Virus record (IMG/VR): IMGVR_UViG_3300032093_000964
Location: 1-21,746 of that record
Strand: one strand, 5' to 3'
Origin: a virus
Length of the DNA stretch: 21,746 nucleotides
Part shown: positions 6,401 through 12,517 of the stretch, one piece after another
How positions within the stretch are numbered: position 1 is the first letter of the stretch
Layout: each line of letters opens with the position of its first letter
Program-made: the position numbers and the translations under genes
The notes under the pieces: generated by a model
Databases searched by the model: none
Seen by the model: the letters and a program-made list of their open reading frames with translations, nothing else
Told to the model about the DNA's origin: nothing

Positions 6401-7658
6401 TCAAGCTAATACTGCTACAACAAATGCATCTACAGCTGATGGTAAAGCTGTAACAGCTGGTAACTATGCTAATAGTGCTTATGGTCAAGCTAATACTGCT
6501 ACGACTAATGCTGCAACTGCTGATGGTAAAGCTGTAACAGCAGGATCTTATGCTAATGGAGCTTATACTCAAGCTAATACCGCAACTACTAATGCTGCTA
6601 CAGCTGATGGTAAAGCAGTAACAGCTGGTAACTATGCTAATAGTGCTTTTGCTGCTGCGAATACTGCTACAACAAATGCATCTACAGCTGATTCTAAAGC
6701 TGTTGATGCTGGTAACTATGCTAACTCTGCATTTAGTGTTGCTAATACGTCAGACAGTAAAGCAGTAACATCTGGATCATATGCTAATTCAGCTTACACG
6801 CAAGCAAATACAGCAACTACCGATGCTGCTACTGCTGACAGTAAAGCAGTAACAGCTGGTAACTATGCTAATTCAGCTTATACTCAAGCTAATACAGCAA
6901 CTACCAATGCTACTACTGCTGATCAAAAGGCCACAAGTGCTGGATCATATGCTAATTCAGCTTATGGTCAAGCTAATACTGCTACAACAAATGCATCTAC
7001 CGCTGATGGTAAGGCTGTAACAGCTGGTAACTATGCTAACTCGGCATTTGGTTCAGCTAATACTGCCGACAGTAAAGCAGTAACATCTGGATCATATGCT
7101 AATTCGGCATTTGGTGTAGCAAATACCGCAGATAGTAAAGCTGTAACAGCTGGATCATATGCTAATTCATCATTCACTACCGCTAACACTGTAACATCAG
7201 CGAGTTTGTATGCTAATGGTGCTTTTGCTTCTGCAAACACTCGACTAGCTACAGCTGGTGGTACAATTTCTGGTGATTTAACAGTAACAGGATTCACCAC
7301 TTTACAAGAAGTAACAGAAGTTTTAAGTACATTAACTGGTGCTACAGGAACAGTAACTCATAACTTAACTGATGGTTCTGTTTTTTATCACACAAGTGCT
7401 GCAGCAAACTTTACTGCGAATTTTACAAATGTACCAACCACAACAAGTCGATCTATTACAGTTACGATTGTTATAGTACAAGGTGCAACAGGATATATAC
7501 CAAATGCCGTACAAATAGATGGCGCAGCACAAACAATTAATTGGGCTGGCGGTGCAGCACCCACACCAACAGCAAACAAAACTGAATTTTATTCATTTAA
7601 TTTATTAAGAATAGGATCTGCATGGTCTGTATTTGGTTCTGAGATTACATTTGGTTAA
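3423..7658 (+). CDS. Giant repetitive tail fibre protein
   Basis: A 1411-residue protein. After a short head (LTGGLIEPGSIQQSDLSTEV) two long repeat blocks follow, about residues 90-605 and 850-1255. They are built of YANSAYTQANTATTNAATAD-type units, 28 residues when full and 21 when short. Between them (about 610-848) lies a non-repetitive domain with SGQFFGEANGHNALYAGIP, DYVATADNGTENDTYIDMG, NDGYLYVSGNTVTGGGG and MRIIGSSNTI, a conserved module of marine T4-like fibres. The C-terminal domain (about 1278-1411) has VFYHTSAAANFTANFTNVP, VQIDGAAQTINWAGG and FGSEITFG. The protein is rich in Ala, Asn, Thr and Ser with no visible Cys, typical of a trimeric extracellular fibre. It is flanked by the Gly-rich adhesin and the collar-like proteins, so it belongs to the receptor-binding apparatus. 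A long-tail-fibre or side-fibre role is inferred. Confidence 0.9.
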   Translation: MPLTQLTGGLIEPGSIQQSDLSTEVAANISSAFAAANSAASYANQAFSAANTASSGSIDSYARDTANSAAFYANSAFNEANSAFNKANTSVIAGSYANSAYSQANNATTNAGVADTKAVNAGSYANSAYSQANTATTNASTADGKAVTAGNYANTAYSQANTATINAATADSKAVSAGEYANTAFGQANTAVTNAATADDKAVSTASYSNSAFGAANSGSSYANSAYTQANTATTNSTTADQKATSAGEYANSAYGQSNTAITNASTADGKAVTAGIYANAAFSEANTVDSKAVTAGNYANSAFGVANTATTNAATADSKAVSSGVYANSAYGAANTVDSKIIDVGGYANSAYTQANTADSKAVTSGNYANSAYTQANTSDSKAVSAGSYANSAYTQANTATTNAATADSKAVSAGSYANSSFSVANTATTNAATADGKAVDAGQYANSAYTQANTATTNAATADGKAVTAGSYANAAFGIANTADVNSISAGNYANAAFAVANSGITDSWARDTANAASSYANSGFYTANSSGLYANAAFAAANTGVPDTLARDTANAASSYANSSFNTANTADSKAVSAGSYANSAFGAANTTAIYANAAFADANTKFSSSGGTISGNVTILYDLSVLGNVSFTGNVTSVTVTGNSGQFFGEANGHNALYAGIPVGYDYQPHTVFQASTNEDNYSQINIQNINPGNNASSDYVATADNGTENDTYIDMGIASSLHADPEFTLVGPNDGYLYVSGNTVTGGGGLVIGTLLENDVIFTAGGMNEENEQMRIIGSSNTINIRSNVDSSIAKSVLLGPIANLHITGGSNDDYIRTDGSGNLTFANLTSANVIKVLYDTANTTSQTAVSSSSYANGAFAAANTADQKAVTAGTYANAAFAAANTGASSSDQYARDTANAASSYANSSYSQANTATTNAATADGKAVTAGSYANAAFALANTSDSKAVTAGNYANSAYGQANTATTNATTADSKALTAGDYANSSYTQANTATTNASTADGKAVTAGNYANSAYGQANTATTNAATADGKAVTAGSYANGAYTQANTATTNAATADGKAVTAGNYANSAFAAANTATTNASTADSKAVDAGNYANSAFSVANTSDSKAVTSGSYANSAYTQANTATTDAATADSKAVTAGNYANSAYTQANTATTNATTADQKATSAGSYANSAYGQANTATTNASTADGKAVTAGNYANSAFGSANTADSKAVTSGSYANSAFGVANTADSKAVTAGSYANSSFTTANTVTSASLYANGAFASANTRLATAGGTISGDLTVTGFTTLQEVTEVLSTLTGATGTVTHNLTDGSVFYHTSAAANFTANFTNVPTTTSRSITVTIVIVQGATGYIPNAVQIDGAAQTINWAGGAAPTPTANKTEFYSFNLLRIGSAWSVFGSEITFG
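3690..5240 (+). repeat. Repeat block 1 within the tail fibre gene (84/63-base units)
   Basis: Tandem imperfect repeats encode YANSAF/YANSAY followed by xxANTATTNAATADSKAVTAG-type segments. Full units are 28 codons (84 bases) and short units without ATTNAATA are 21 codons (63 bases). All are in frame. Synonymous third-base variation is frequent, so protein-level selection is likely. Confidence 0.85.
5940..7220 (+). repeat. Repeat block 2 within the tail fibre gene
   Basis: The same 84/63-base in-frame repeat family continues after the central globular domain. Some stretches are identical to block 1: the run encoding ADQKATSAG at about 6919-6945 matches 4141-4167, and the run encoding NASTADGKAVTAG at about 6990-7026 matches 4214-4249. 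The order of these two segments is the same in both blocks. Confidence 0.85.
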
Positions 7659-7660
7659 AT

Positions 7661-8221
7661 ATGCCTAGATTATCTTCGATAAACACATTCGTTTTAAATT
7701 CTGTAATTGGTTCGGTAGCAACTGATCCAGAGCAAGCTAATTATCAAGGTGCCACTATGGTCTTTGTTTTACAAGGATCCGCACCAACAGGATGGGTTAA
7801 AGACACTTCAGATACCGATTATACTTTACGATGTGTTACAGGATCAGTATCAAGTGGAGGATCATCAGGATTTTCTTCCGTTATGTCATCTAAATCTTTA
7901 ACAGGTAGTCTATCGGTAACTGGAACTGTAGGAGGAACATCACTTACATCTAGTATGATACCCTCCCACAACCACGGACCTTATCCTGCTGCAGCAACTG
8001 TTGCTGCCAGCACAACTTCTCCTGTAATACCAGGACCATCAATAGCCAGAACAGTATCTAACAATTTTACACCTGGTGTGGTAAATCCAGGTGGTGTTAA
8101 TCCTGGAGTTACAGCAACTGCTCATGATCATCCGTTAAATCCAGCAACAAGTCCTGTAACCTTCACCACAGTAAATTTAGCTATTAAATATGTGGATTCA
8201 ATTTTAGCAACAAGGACTTAA
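7661..8221 (+). CDS. Tail-collar-like fibre protein, paralogue 1
   Basis: A 186-residue protein with the SAPTGWVKDTSDTDYTLR phrase (40-57), which is the core of phage tail-collar-type domains (PAGWxxxxxxxxALRVVxG). Two HxH motifs follow, HNH (H103, H105) and HDH (H155, H157), and the end is beta-stranded (LAIKYVDSILATR). HxH pairs coordinate iron in the T4 gp37 tip, so a metal-stabilised needle or tip is plausible. It starts two bases after the stop of the large fibre gene and has no clear Shine-Dalgarno, so it probably depends on coupling. It is the first of three tandem homologues. Confidence 0.8.
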   Translation: MPRLSSINTFVLNSVIGSVATDPEQANYQGATMVFVLQGSAPTGWVKDTSDTDYTLRCVTGSVSSGGSSGFSSVMSSKSLTGSLSVTGTVGGTSLTSSMIPSHNHGPYPAAATVAASTTSPVIPGPSIARTVSNNFTPGVVNPGGVNPGVTATAHDHPLNPATSPVTFTTVNLAIKYVDSILATRT

Positions 8222-8222
8222 T

Positions 8223-8720
8223 ATGGCATTAGTTATAGAATCAGGATCAAGAACAATAATGAAAATGACCACTCCACCAACGGGATGGACAAAAGATACT
8301 ACATATGATAATTATGCACTAAGAGTAACTACCGGTTCTGTTATTAATAGAACTACAGGAGAGTCTTTTTCTACAGTTTTTAAAAATTATAATAGCATTG
8401 GTGTACCGGCACCTGGACTTTCTTATTCTGCTGTAAACGCCACTGTGATAGACGATGCGGCAATGACAACGCATAATCACACTACCATAACACACCCATC
8501 CGCATTGTTAACTAGACGAGGTGGTGCAGGTAATACGAACGTAGCTCGTACCCCAGCGGGAGCACCAGTTACTTTTAGTAATAACCCTGGTGGTGGAGGA
8601 TCACATACTCATCCAATTGGAACTGTAGCCGTTACTGGTTCAATTAATCAGAGTGGAGTTAATTCAGAAATAAATTTGAATATAAAATATGTTGACACTA
8701 TTATAGCGGTTAGGAGTTAA
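8223..8720 (+). CDS. Tail-collar-like fibre protein, paralogue 2
   Basis: A 165-residue homologue of its neighbours. TTPPTGWTKDTTYDNYALR (16-34) matches the collar-type core, HNH (H84, H86) and HTH (H128, H130) are the paired HxH motifs, and LNIKYVDTIIAVRS is the shared C-terminus. AAGGA in the last codons of the previous gene provides its ribosome-binding site. Compared with paralogue 1 the N-terminus is shorter by about 20 residues. It probably forms part of the fibre tip or a short fibre, possibly as a heterotrimer with the other two. Confidence 0.8.
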   Translation: MALVIESGSRTIMKMTTPPTGWTKDTTYDNYALRVTTGSVINRTTGESFSTVFKNYNSIGVPAPGLSYSAVNATVIDDAAMTTHNHTTITHPSALLTRRGGAGNTNVARTPAGAPVTFSNNPGGGGSHTHPIGTVAVTGSINQSGVNSEINLNIKYVDTIIAVRS

Positions 8721-8722
8721 TC

Positions 8723-9226
8723 GTGGCTATTTTTGATTCTGGAACAACAACAATTTTTCATCAAACATCCGCACCCACTGGTTGGACGAAAGAAACTGTG
8801 AATTATAATAATCACGCACTTCGAGTAGTAAATGGATCGTCTTTGAGTTCTGGAGGTACTGTCGATTTCACAACAGGTTTTAATACTACATCATATATTT
8901 TTTCATCGGTTGCTGTTCCTTATACAGTAGGTAACCATACCTTAACTGGAGCTCAGTTACCATATCACCTTCATGCTGTTGCGCCATCAACAAATAGATT
9001 TGCTATTGGAACTGCTACCACACCCACAAATGCTACATCTCCAATAACTCCTGCTGTACCCGTTATGACTACTGCCGTACCGGCCGGTGGGCCGATAGGC
9101 GCATCAGTAGGTAGTTCAGGAGCGCACAATCACTCAATTACAATTACCGCTAGTGGTAATGTTTTTGGTCCAAATTCTACAATAGGTGTAAATTATATTG
9201 ATGTTATTATTGCTTCTTTAAACTAA
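8723..9226 (+). CDS. Tail-collar-like fibre protein, paralogue 3
   Basis: A 167-residue protein starting with GTG at 8723, with AGGAG about 7 bases upstream inside the end of paralogue 2. TSAPTGWTKETVNYNNHALR (15-34) is the collar-type core, followed by SSGGTVDFTTGF as in paralogue 1. HLH (H82, H84) and HNH (H135, H137) are the paired HxH motifs. The end is GVNYIDVIIASLN. The identity between the three copies is partial, so the triplication is old. This is the last gene of the fibre cassette before a new promoter-like element. Confidence 0.8.
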   Translation: MAIFDSGTTTIFHQTSAPTGWTKETVNYNNHALRVVNGSSLSSGGTVDFTTGFNTTSYIFSSVAVPYTVGNHTLTGAQLPYHLHAVAPSTNRFAIGTATTPTNATSPITPAVPVMTTAVPAGGPIGASVGSSGAHNHSITITASGNVFGPNSTIGVNYIDVIIASLN

Positions 9227-9238
9227 TTCATATATAAT
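9210..9238 (+). promoter_or_regulatory. Candidate promoter before the 9272 gene
   Basis: A perfect TATAAT (9233-9238) lies 17 bases after TTGCTT (9210-9215, three matches to TTGACA), in the end of paralogue 3 and the 45-base gap before the next gene. The -35 is weak, so this is a moderate candidate. Confidence 0.4.
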
Positions 9239-9271
9239 AGTATATTCGTTTTTAACCGAAAGGCAATTTTT

Positions 9272-9631
9272 ATGATTCAAACACATAAATTAGTAGTAAT
9301 TCCTGTTGATGGTATTGTCGTTACAGACCAAGAAGGTTTATCAGAGTTAGACTTATCTCAATGTGGAATACCAGATAATATACATGCATTACAATGGAAT
9401 AATCCCATTTGGCCAGATAAACAAAATTCCCATCTAAATGGATTGCAATATGGCCAAGGATCTGGTTGGTTAGAATTTAGATCGACCGATCCTAATGAAA
9501 ATATAACTGAATTACCACAATGGGCTATCAACTGTTATGATGTATGGTTGCAAGCATATAATATAAAACAAGCTGCACTAGCGGCATCAGATGCTGCTGA
9601 TGAAGCCGCAGCTGCAGCAGAAAACAATTAA
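9272..9631 (+). CDS. Conserved-type small phage protein, possibly tail-fibre-related
   Basis: A 119-residue protein with AAAGG about 9 bases before the ATG. It begins with beta-strands (HKLVVIPVDGIVVTDQEG) and contains IHALQWNNPIW (37-47) and LNGLQYGQGSGWLEFRS (55-71), then ends in an Ala-rich helix (AALAASDAADEAAAAAENN). The W/Q/N-rich core and Ala-rich tail recall small proteins found beside fibre genes in marine T4-like phages, some of which assist fibre assembly. No motif decides the function. It follows the fibre genes directly. Confidence 0.7.
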   Translation: MIQTHKLVVIPVDGIVVTDQEGLSELDLSQCGIPDNIHALQWNNPIWPDKQNSHLNGLQYGQGSGWLEFRSTDPNENITELPQWAINCYDVWLQAYNIKQAALAASDAADEAAAAAENN

Positions 9632-9650
9632 ATTAAAAAGTGATTATATT

Positions 9651-10811
9651 ATGAATAAATCATTAACTGAAAATAATTATATCTATATTCCCAACTTCAT
9701 TAGTGAAGCCGCTGCAAAAGTCATGGCTTCCAACTTCAAAAGTCACTGTAAACAAAATGAGGTTCAAGGAGACAATCAAGCTCCAAATTCTTCAGCGGAA
9801 TATAATTTCATAGACTTTTTAGAAATGCTATGTGATAAAGTACCAACGGTGAGCACAATTATAGGTGAAACCGTTTTACCAACATATAGTTATGCTAGAG
9901 TGTATAAAGATGGTAGTGTTTTGGAAAGACATAGGGATAGAGATGCTTGCGAAATAAGTTTAACTGTACATTTAGATGGTGATGAAGATTGGCCAATTTA
10001 TATTGAAACTCCTGATGGTAATGAAGTTGAATTGATTCTAAAACCAGGTGATGCAATGCTTTATTTGGGATGTGTTGCTGATCATTGGAGAAATCAATTT
10101 TTAGGTAAAGAATATGTTCAGGTATTTTTACATTATGTAAGAAGTAGAGGTGATAAAGCTTATACTTATTTTGATAAGAAAAAAGATTCTCCAATCAAAA
10201 AAGAAGAAAGTGTGAAACAAGAAAAAACAACACCAGTTAAAATAAACTCCAAAAATAAAATATCAGATTTCATTCAAATTTATGAAGATATTATTCCCTA
10301 CTCACTATGTGATGAAATTATAAATGAGTATAAGAATGATGATAATTGGTGTCTTGCTGGAGTAGGATACGAGGAAATGAATTTAAATGCTAGAAATGTA
10401 AATACAATTCCTATTTCACACGAAAATACAATTTTAAAAAATCCCGAAATAAGAAAACTTTTAGATGATAGACTTTATAAAGTTGCAAATGAGGTCATTA
10501 GAAAATATAATGATATTTTCCCACTAAGTCAAATAGAAGAAGATTCTGGATATGATTTATTAAAGTATGAGGTAGGGCAATTTTACCGGCAACATACAGA
10601 TTCATACAAAAAACATCCTAGAGCAGTGTCTTGTTCTTTCGCACTAAATGATGATTTTGGAGGTGGAGAATTTGCTTTCTTTGATAGAGAGTTGATTTAT
10701 AATTTAAAGAAAGGATCAGTAATCATGTTCCCTTCAAATTTTATGTATCCACACGAAATCATGCCTGTAATCAAAGGCACTAGATATTCTATTATTACTT
10801 GGTTTGTTTAA
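9651..10811 (+). CDS. Fused double 2OG-Fe(II) oxygenase
   Basis: A 386-residue protein starting at ATG 9651 (MNKSLTENNY); an ATG at 9591 lies inside the previous gene and is less likely. It carries two complete 2-oxoglutarate/Fe(II) dioxygenase cores. Domain 1 has H94-x-D96 (ERHRDRDAC), distal His145 (DHWRNQF) and Arg164. Domain 2 has H315-x-D317 (RQHTDSY), GGGEFAFFD, distal His368 (YPHEIMP) and Arg378 (KGTRYSI), a prolyl-hydroxylase-like pattern. A Lys-rich linker (about 184-205) joins them. Such enzymes hydroxylate proteins, nucleic acids or small molecules; the substrate is unknown. In T4-like marine phages they often lie near tail genes, so modification of fibre or host proteins is one possibility. 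The two domains differ in sequence, so this is a fusion of distinct copies. Confidence 0.88.
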   Translation: MNKSLTENNYIYIPNFISEAAAKVMASNFKSHCKQNEVQGDNQAPNSSAEYNFIDFLEMLCDKVPTVSTIIGETVLPTYSYARVYKDGSVLERHRDRDACEISLTVHLDGDEDWPIYIETPDGNEVELILKPGDAMLYLGCVADHWRNQFLGKEYVQVFLHYVRSRGDKAYTYFDKKKDSPIKKEESVKQEKTTPVKINSKNKISDFIQIYEDIIPYSLCDEIINEYKNDDNWCLAGVGYEEMNLNARNVNTIPISHENTILKNPEIRKLLDDRLYKVANEVIRKYNDIFPLSQIEEDSGYDLLKYEVGQFYRQHTDSYKKHPRAVSCSFALNDDFGGGEFAFFDRELIYNLKKGSVIMFPSNFMYPHEIMPVIKGTRYSIITWFV

Positions 10812-10824
10812 AGGAGATTATATT

Positions 10825-11127
10825 ATGCAATTAAAACCAGGAACATTTTGTCCTATAATGAAAGAAGAATGTGTACAGTTTAAATGTGCATGGTTTACTA
10901 AAGTTGAAGGTTATGATATCAATACAGGTAAGCAAGTTGAAGAATGGAATTGTGCTATGACTTTTATTCCTATGTTACTGATTGAAAATTCAGGAATGTC
11001 TCGTCAAACTGGTGCAGCTGTTGAAAGTTTTAGGAATGAGATGGTGAAATCTAATGAAGAAACTCAGAAGATATTCTCCAATATGTTGTCAATGAATCCT
11101 GAAAACAATACAAAATTACTTAAGTAA
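10825..11127 (+). CDS. Small Cys-containing phage protein of unknown function
   Basis: A 100-residue protein starting at ATG 10825 with AAGGAG 8 bases upstream. The N-terminal half holds FCPIMKEECVQFKCAWF (8-24) and EWNC (about 41-44), giving four Cys that could bind a metal or an Fe-S cluster. The C-terminal half is helical and conserved-looking (LLIENSGMSRQTGAAVESFR). I recall similar proteins as uncharacterised in many phages. The leader GATTATATTATG is the same as that of the upstream oxygenase gene. The end overlaps the convergent GIY-YIG gene by 12 bases. Confidence 0.7.
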   Translation: MQLKPGTFCPIMKEECVQFKCAWFTKVEGYDINTGKQVEEWNCAMTFIPMLLIENSGMSRQTGAAVESFRNEMVKSNEETQKIFSNMLSMNPENNTKLLK

Positions 11128-11520
11128 ATGTTTTTTTGTAATCTTACAAGAAACCCATTGATTGTAGTAAGATTCATTCAATAGTGCGTGGCGAGAGAAT
11201 ATCTCCCACGTTTCGTAATAAGACAATTCTGATTTAGTTTTACAGAGGTGAAGTATCTCTCTTACGTATTGATCTTCACCATTTTTTTTAACTTCTTCTT
11301 GTAGTAATAAATTAGAACCCCAGTATGTCATCCAATCAGACGATACTCGGGTTTTCTTTTTCTTACCTTTAACTTGTGTAGTCTTAGATTTGGTGAAGAA
11401 TTTTTTACCAATATATTTACGACCACTTTGAGTATGTGTGATTAGATATACAAACCCAAAATGGCCGTCTATATTTTCTTCGGTAAATTCTTCACCTGTA
11501 TTATGAAAATACCAGGTCAT
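11116..11520 (-). CDS. GIY-YIG-like endonuclease-family protein
   Basis: A 134-residue protein with GFVYLI (22-27) and KYIGKK (35-40), together the two-strand GIY-YIG signature in variant form. A basic loop (VKGKKKKTRVSSDW), YWGSN, REILHLCK (88-95) with Arg88, and YYETWEIF (101-108) with Glu103 follow; the Arg and Glu fit the catalytic positions. Related small phage proteins are widespread, and their role (free-standing nuclease, recombination or anti-competitor) is not settled. Its ATG overlaps the TGA of the upstream zinc-ribbon gene by ATGA coupling. Confidence 0.8.
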   Translation of the reverse strand: MTWYFHNTGEEFTEENIDGHFGFVYLITHTQSGRKYIGKKFFTKSKTTQVKGKKKKTRVSSDWMTYWGSNLLLQEEVKKNGEDQYVREILHLCKTKSELSYYETWEIFSRHALLNESYYNQWVSCKITKKHLLK

Positions 11521-11666
11521 TCGTCATCATCACCAAAATCCTCAGTTTCAATTAAATATTCACCGCAAAATGGACAGTAGTGTGGATCATCTTCACATTT
11601 ACTTTCATCATATTTAATTGTAAACTCTGAGGAACATGCCCCACAAGTGTGTTTCAACGAAGCCAT
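11517..11666 (-). CDS. 49-residue zinc-ribbon protein
   Basis: This frame lies in the gap upstream of the GIY-YIG gene. ATG (11666-11664) overlaps the nuclease stop (TAATG), and TGA (11519-11517) overlaps the next ATG, so both borders show translational coupling. The protein has two knuckles, HTCGAC (Cys8, Cys11) and YCPFC (Cys31, Cys34), spaced like a zinc ribbon, and an acidic tail (EDFGDDDE). Such ribbons in phages usually bind nucleic acid or mediate protein contacts. It may be a partner of the GIY-YIG protein. Confidence 0.8.
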   Translation of the reverse strand: MASLKHTCGACSSEFTIKYDESKCEDDPHYCPFCGEYLIETEDFGDDDE

Positions 11667-12115
11667 TATTGACACCAAGATTGTTTGGCTTCACCAAAAT
11701 ATTCCCGAGCGAAACCGTTTTGAATCAACATACTACGGAGACTTTGACCATCTAGAATCATATCACCCAAGACACGACCACCAAATTTATCCCAACCATA
11801 GAGTGTGACTTGTCGTTTAATGGACTTTGCAACTAGATTTTTAGTAAACACAGTTGCTGCTTGACCACGTTGATCTTCACTTGGACATTGAGCTCTATGG
11901 CCTTTTTCTGGCGTATCTACACCATAGATACGAACTGCTAATTCAGGTTTTAATGGCAAAGGTAAAAAGGGTGCTGCAATCACTACAGTATCACCATCAT
12001 TTACCCGTACAATTTGTGCATCATACGTTACACCTTTTGCTGTTTTGTCAGCATAAACATTTCCTATACCAGCGAAAGATAATAGACCAATTAAAAGTAT
12101 TTTTGTTAATTTCAT
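11666..12115 (-). CDS. Exported staphylococcal-nuclease-type (SNase) nuclease
   Basis: A 149-residue protein. Residues 1-22 form a signal peptide (hydrophobic LLIGLLSFAGIG, then VYA before Asp23). The mature part is an SNase OB-fold with NDGDT (39-43; Asp40 and Asp42 for calcium), RIYGVDTPE (62-70; Arg62 and Glu70 matching catalytic Arg35 and Glu43 of staphylococcal nuclease) and FGGRVLGDMILDG (111-123; Arg114 matching Arg87). All catalytic positions are present, so it should be active on DNA or RNA in the periplasm or outside the cell. AAGGAG precedes the ATG and the IscA-like gene ends 9 bases upstream. Roles could include nucleotide scavenging, degrading competitor DNA during entry, or lysis-time clean-up. 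Confidence 0.9.
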   Translation of the reverse strand: MKLTKILLIGLLSFAGIGNVYADKTAKGVTYDAQIVRVNDGDTVVIAAPFLPLPLKPELAVRIYGVDTPEKGHRAQCPSEDQRGQAATVFTKNLVAKSIKRQVTLYGWDKFGGRVLGDMILDGQSLRSMLIQNGFAREYFGEAKQSWCQ

Positions 12116-12124
12116 TCTTTCTCC

Positions 12125-12445
12125 TTAAATATTAAAACTTTCACCACAACCACATCGATTCTTTTCTAAAGAATTTATAAAATCAAAACCTTCATTGAGT
12201 CCATTTCTTTTCCAATCTATTTCCATTCCGTTCAGATAAGGAATATGTTTTGGGTCAACAAAAATTTTAACACCGTTAGATTCGTATATAGTATCTGTAT
12301 CCGATACACTATCAACATATTCTAAGGTATAGGCCAAACCACTGCAACCTGTGGTTCTAACACCAACCTTAATACCTAATCCTTTTCCTCTTTTGTTTAA
12401 AGAGTTTAAAGTTTTGCGAGATGCGAGTTCAGTCATTGTGATCAT
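12125..12445 (-). CDS. A-type Fe-S cluster carrier (IscA/SufA/ErpA-like)
   Basis: A 106-residue protein, the usual family size. The three ligand cysteines are present: Cys34 in TTGCSGLAYTLEYV and Cys98/Cys100 in RCGCGESF. This is the HesB/IscA pattern that delivers Fe-S clusters to apoproteins in the cytoplasm. GAAGGAG lies 6 bases before the first ATG; a second ATG three codons in is possible. It heads the leftward set with the SNase, zinc-ribbon and GIY-YIG genes. Host enzymes needing clusters may be the beneficiaries; no phage-encoded client is identified in the window. Assignment to a specific subfamily is not possible by eye. Confidence 0.9.
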   Translation of the reverse strand: MITMTELASRKTLNSLNKRGKGLGIKVGVRTTGCSGLAYTLEYVDSVSDTDTIYESNGVKIFVDPKHIPYLNGMEIDWKRNGLNEGFDFINSLEKNRCGCGESFNI

Positions 12446-12464
12446 AGATTTCTCCTTCGATCTT

Positions 12465-12471
12465 TATTTAG
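12465..12471 (-). promoter_or_regulatory. CTAAATA late-promoter-like motif
   Basis: Minus-strand CTAAATA sits about 20 bases upstream of the IscA-like ATG, between it and the porin terminator. The same heptamer occurs at 1899-1905 before the tail cassette. T4-like late promoters have TATAAATA or shortened versions at this distance. No -35-like hexamer is evident. Confidence 0.4.
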
Positions 12472-12502
12472 ACGAAAAAAAAGCCTCTTACGAGGCTTTT
12501 AA
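12472..12502 (-). terminator. Rho-independent terminator after the porin gene
   Basis: On the minus strand: AAAAGCCTC (12500-12492), loop GTAA, GAGGCTTTT (12487-12479), continuing into a run of eight Ts. The 9-bp stem with a GC core is a classical intrinsic terminator. It closes the pstS-porin transcript 16 bases after the porin stop and isolates it from the IscA-like gene. Confidence 0.9.
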
Positions 12503-12517
12503 TATAACAAAAAAATT

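Noticed and set aside
3690-7220. Tandem repeats considered as a CRISPR array
   Set aside because: Repeat units are in frame, degenerate, code for protein and have no unique spacers.
3789-7300. Several open frames on both strands inside the giant fibre gene
   Set aside because: They arise from the low-complexity repeat composition; they are Ser/Ile/Cys- or Val/Ala-repetitive shadows without start signals.
9895-10194. 99-residue minus-strand frame inside the oxygenase gene
   Set aside because: Overlaps a protein with complete catalytic motifs; composition is typical of an antisense shadow and no ribosome site is seen.
11105-11150. Possible bidirectional terminator between the convergent genes (TTACTTAAGTAA followed by seven Ts)
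   Set aside because: The perfect palindrome leaves only about 4 bp of AT stem after loop formation, too weak to call.
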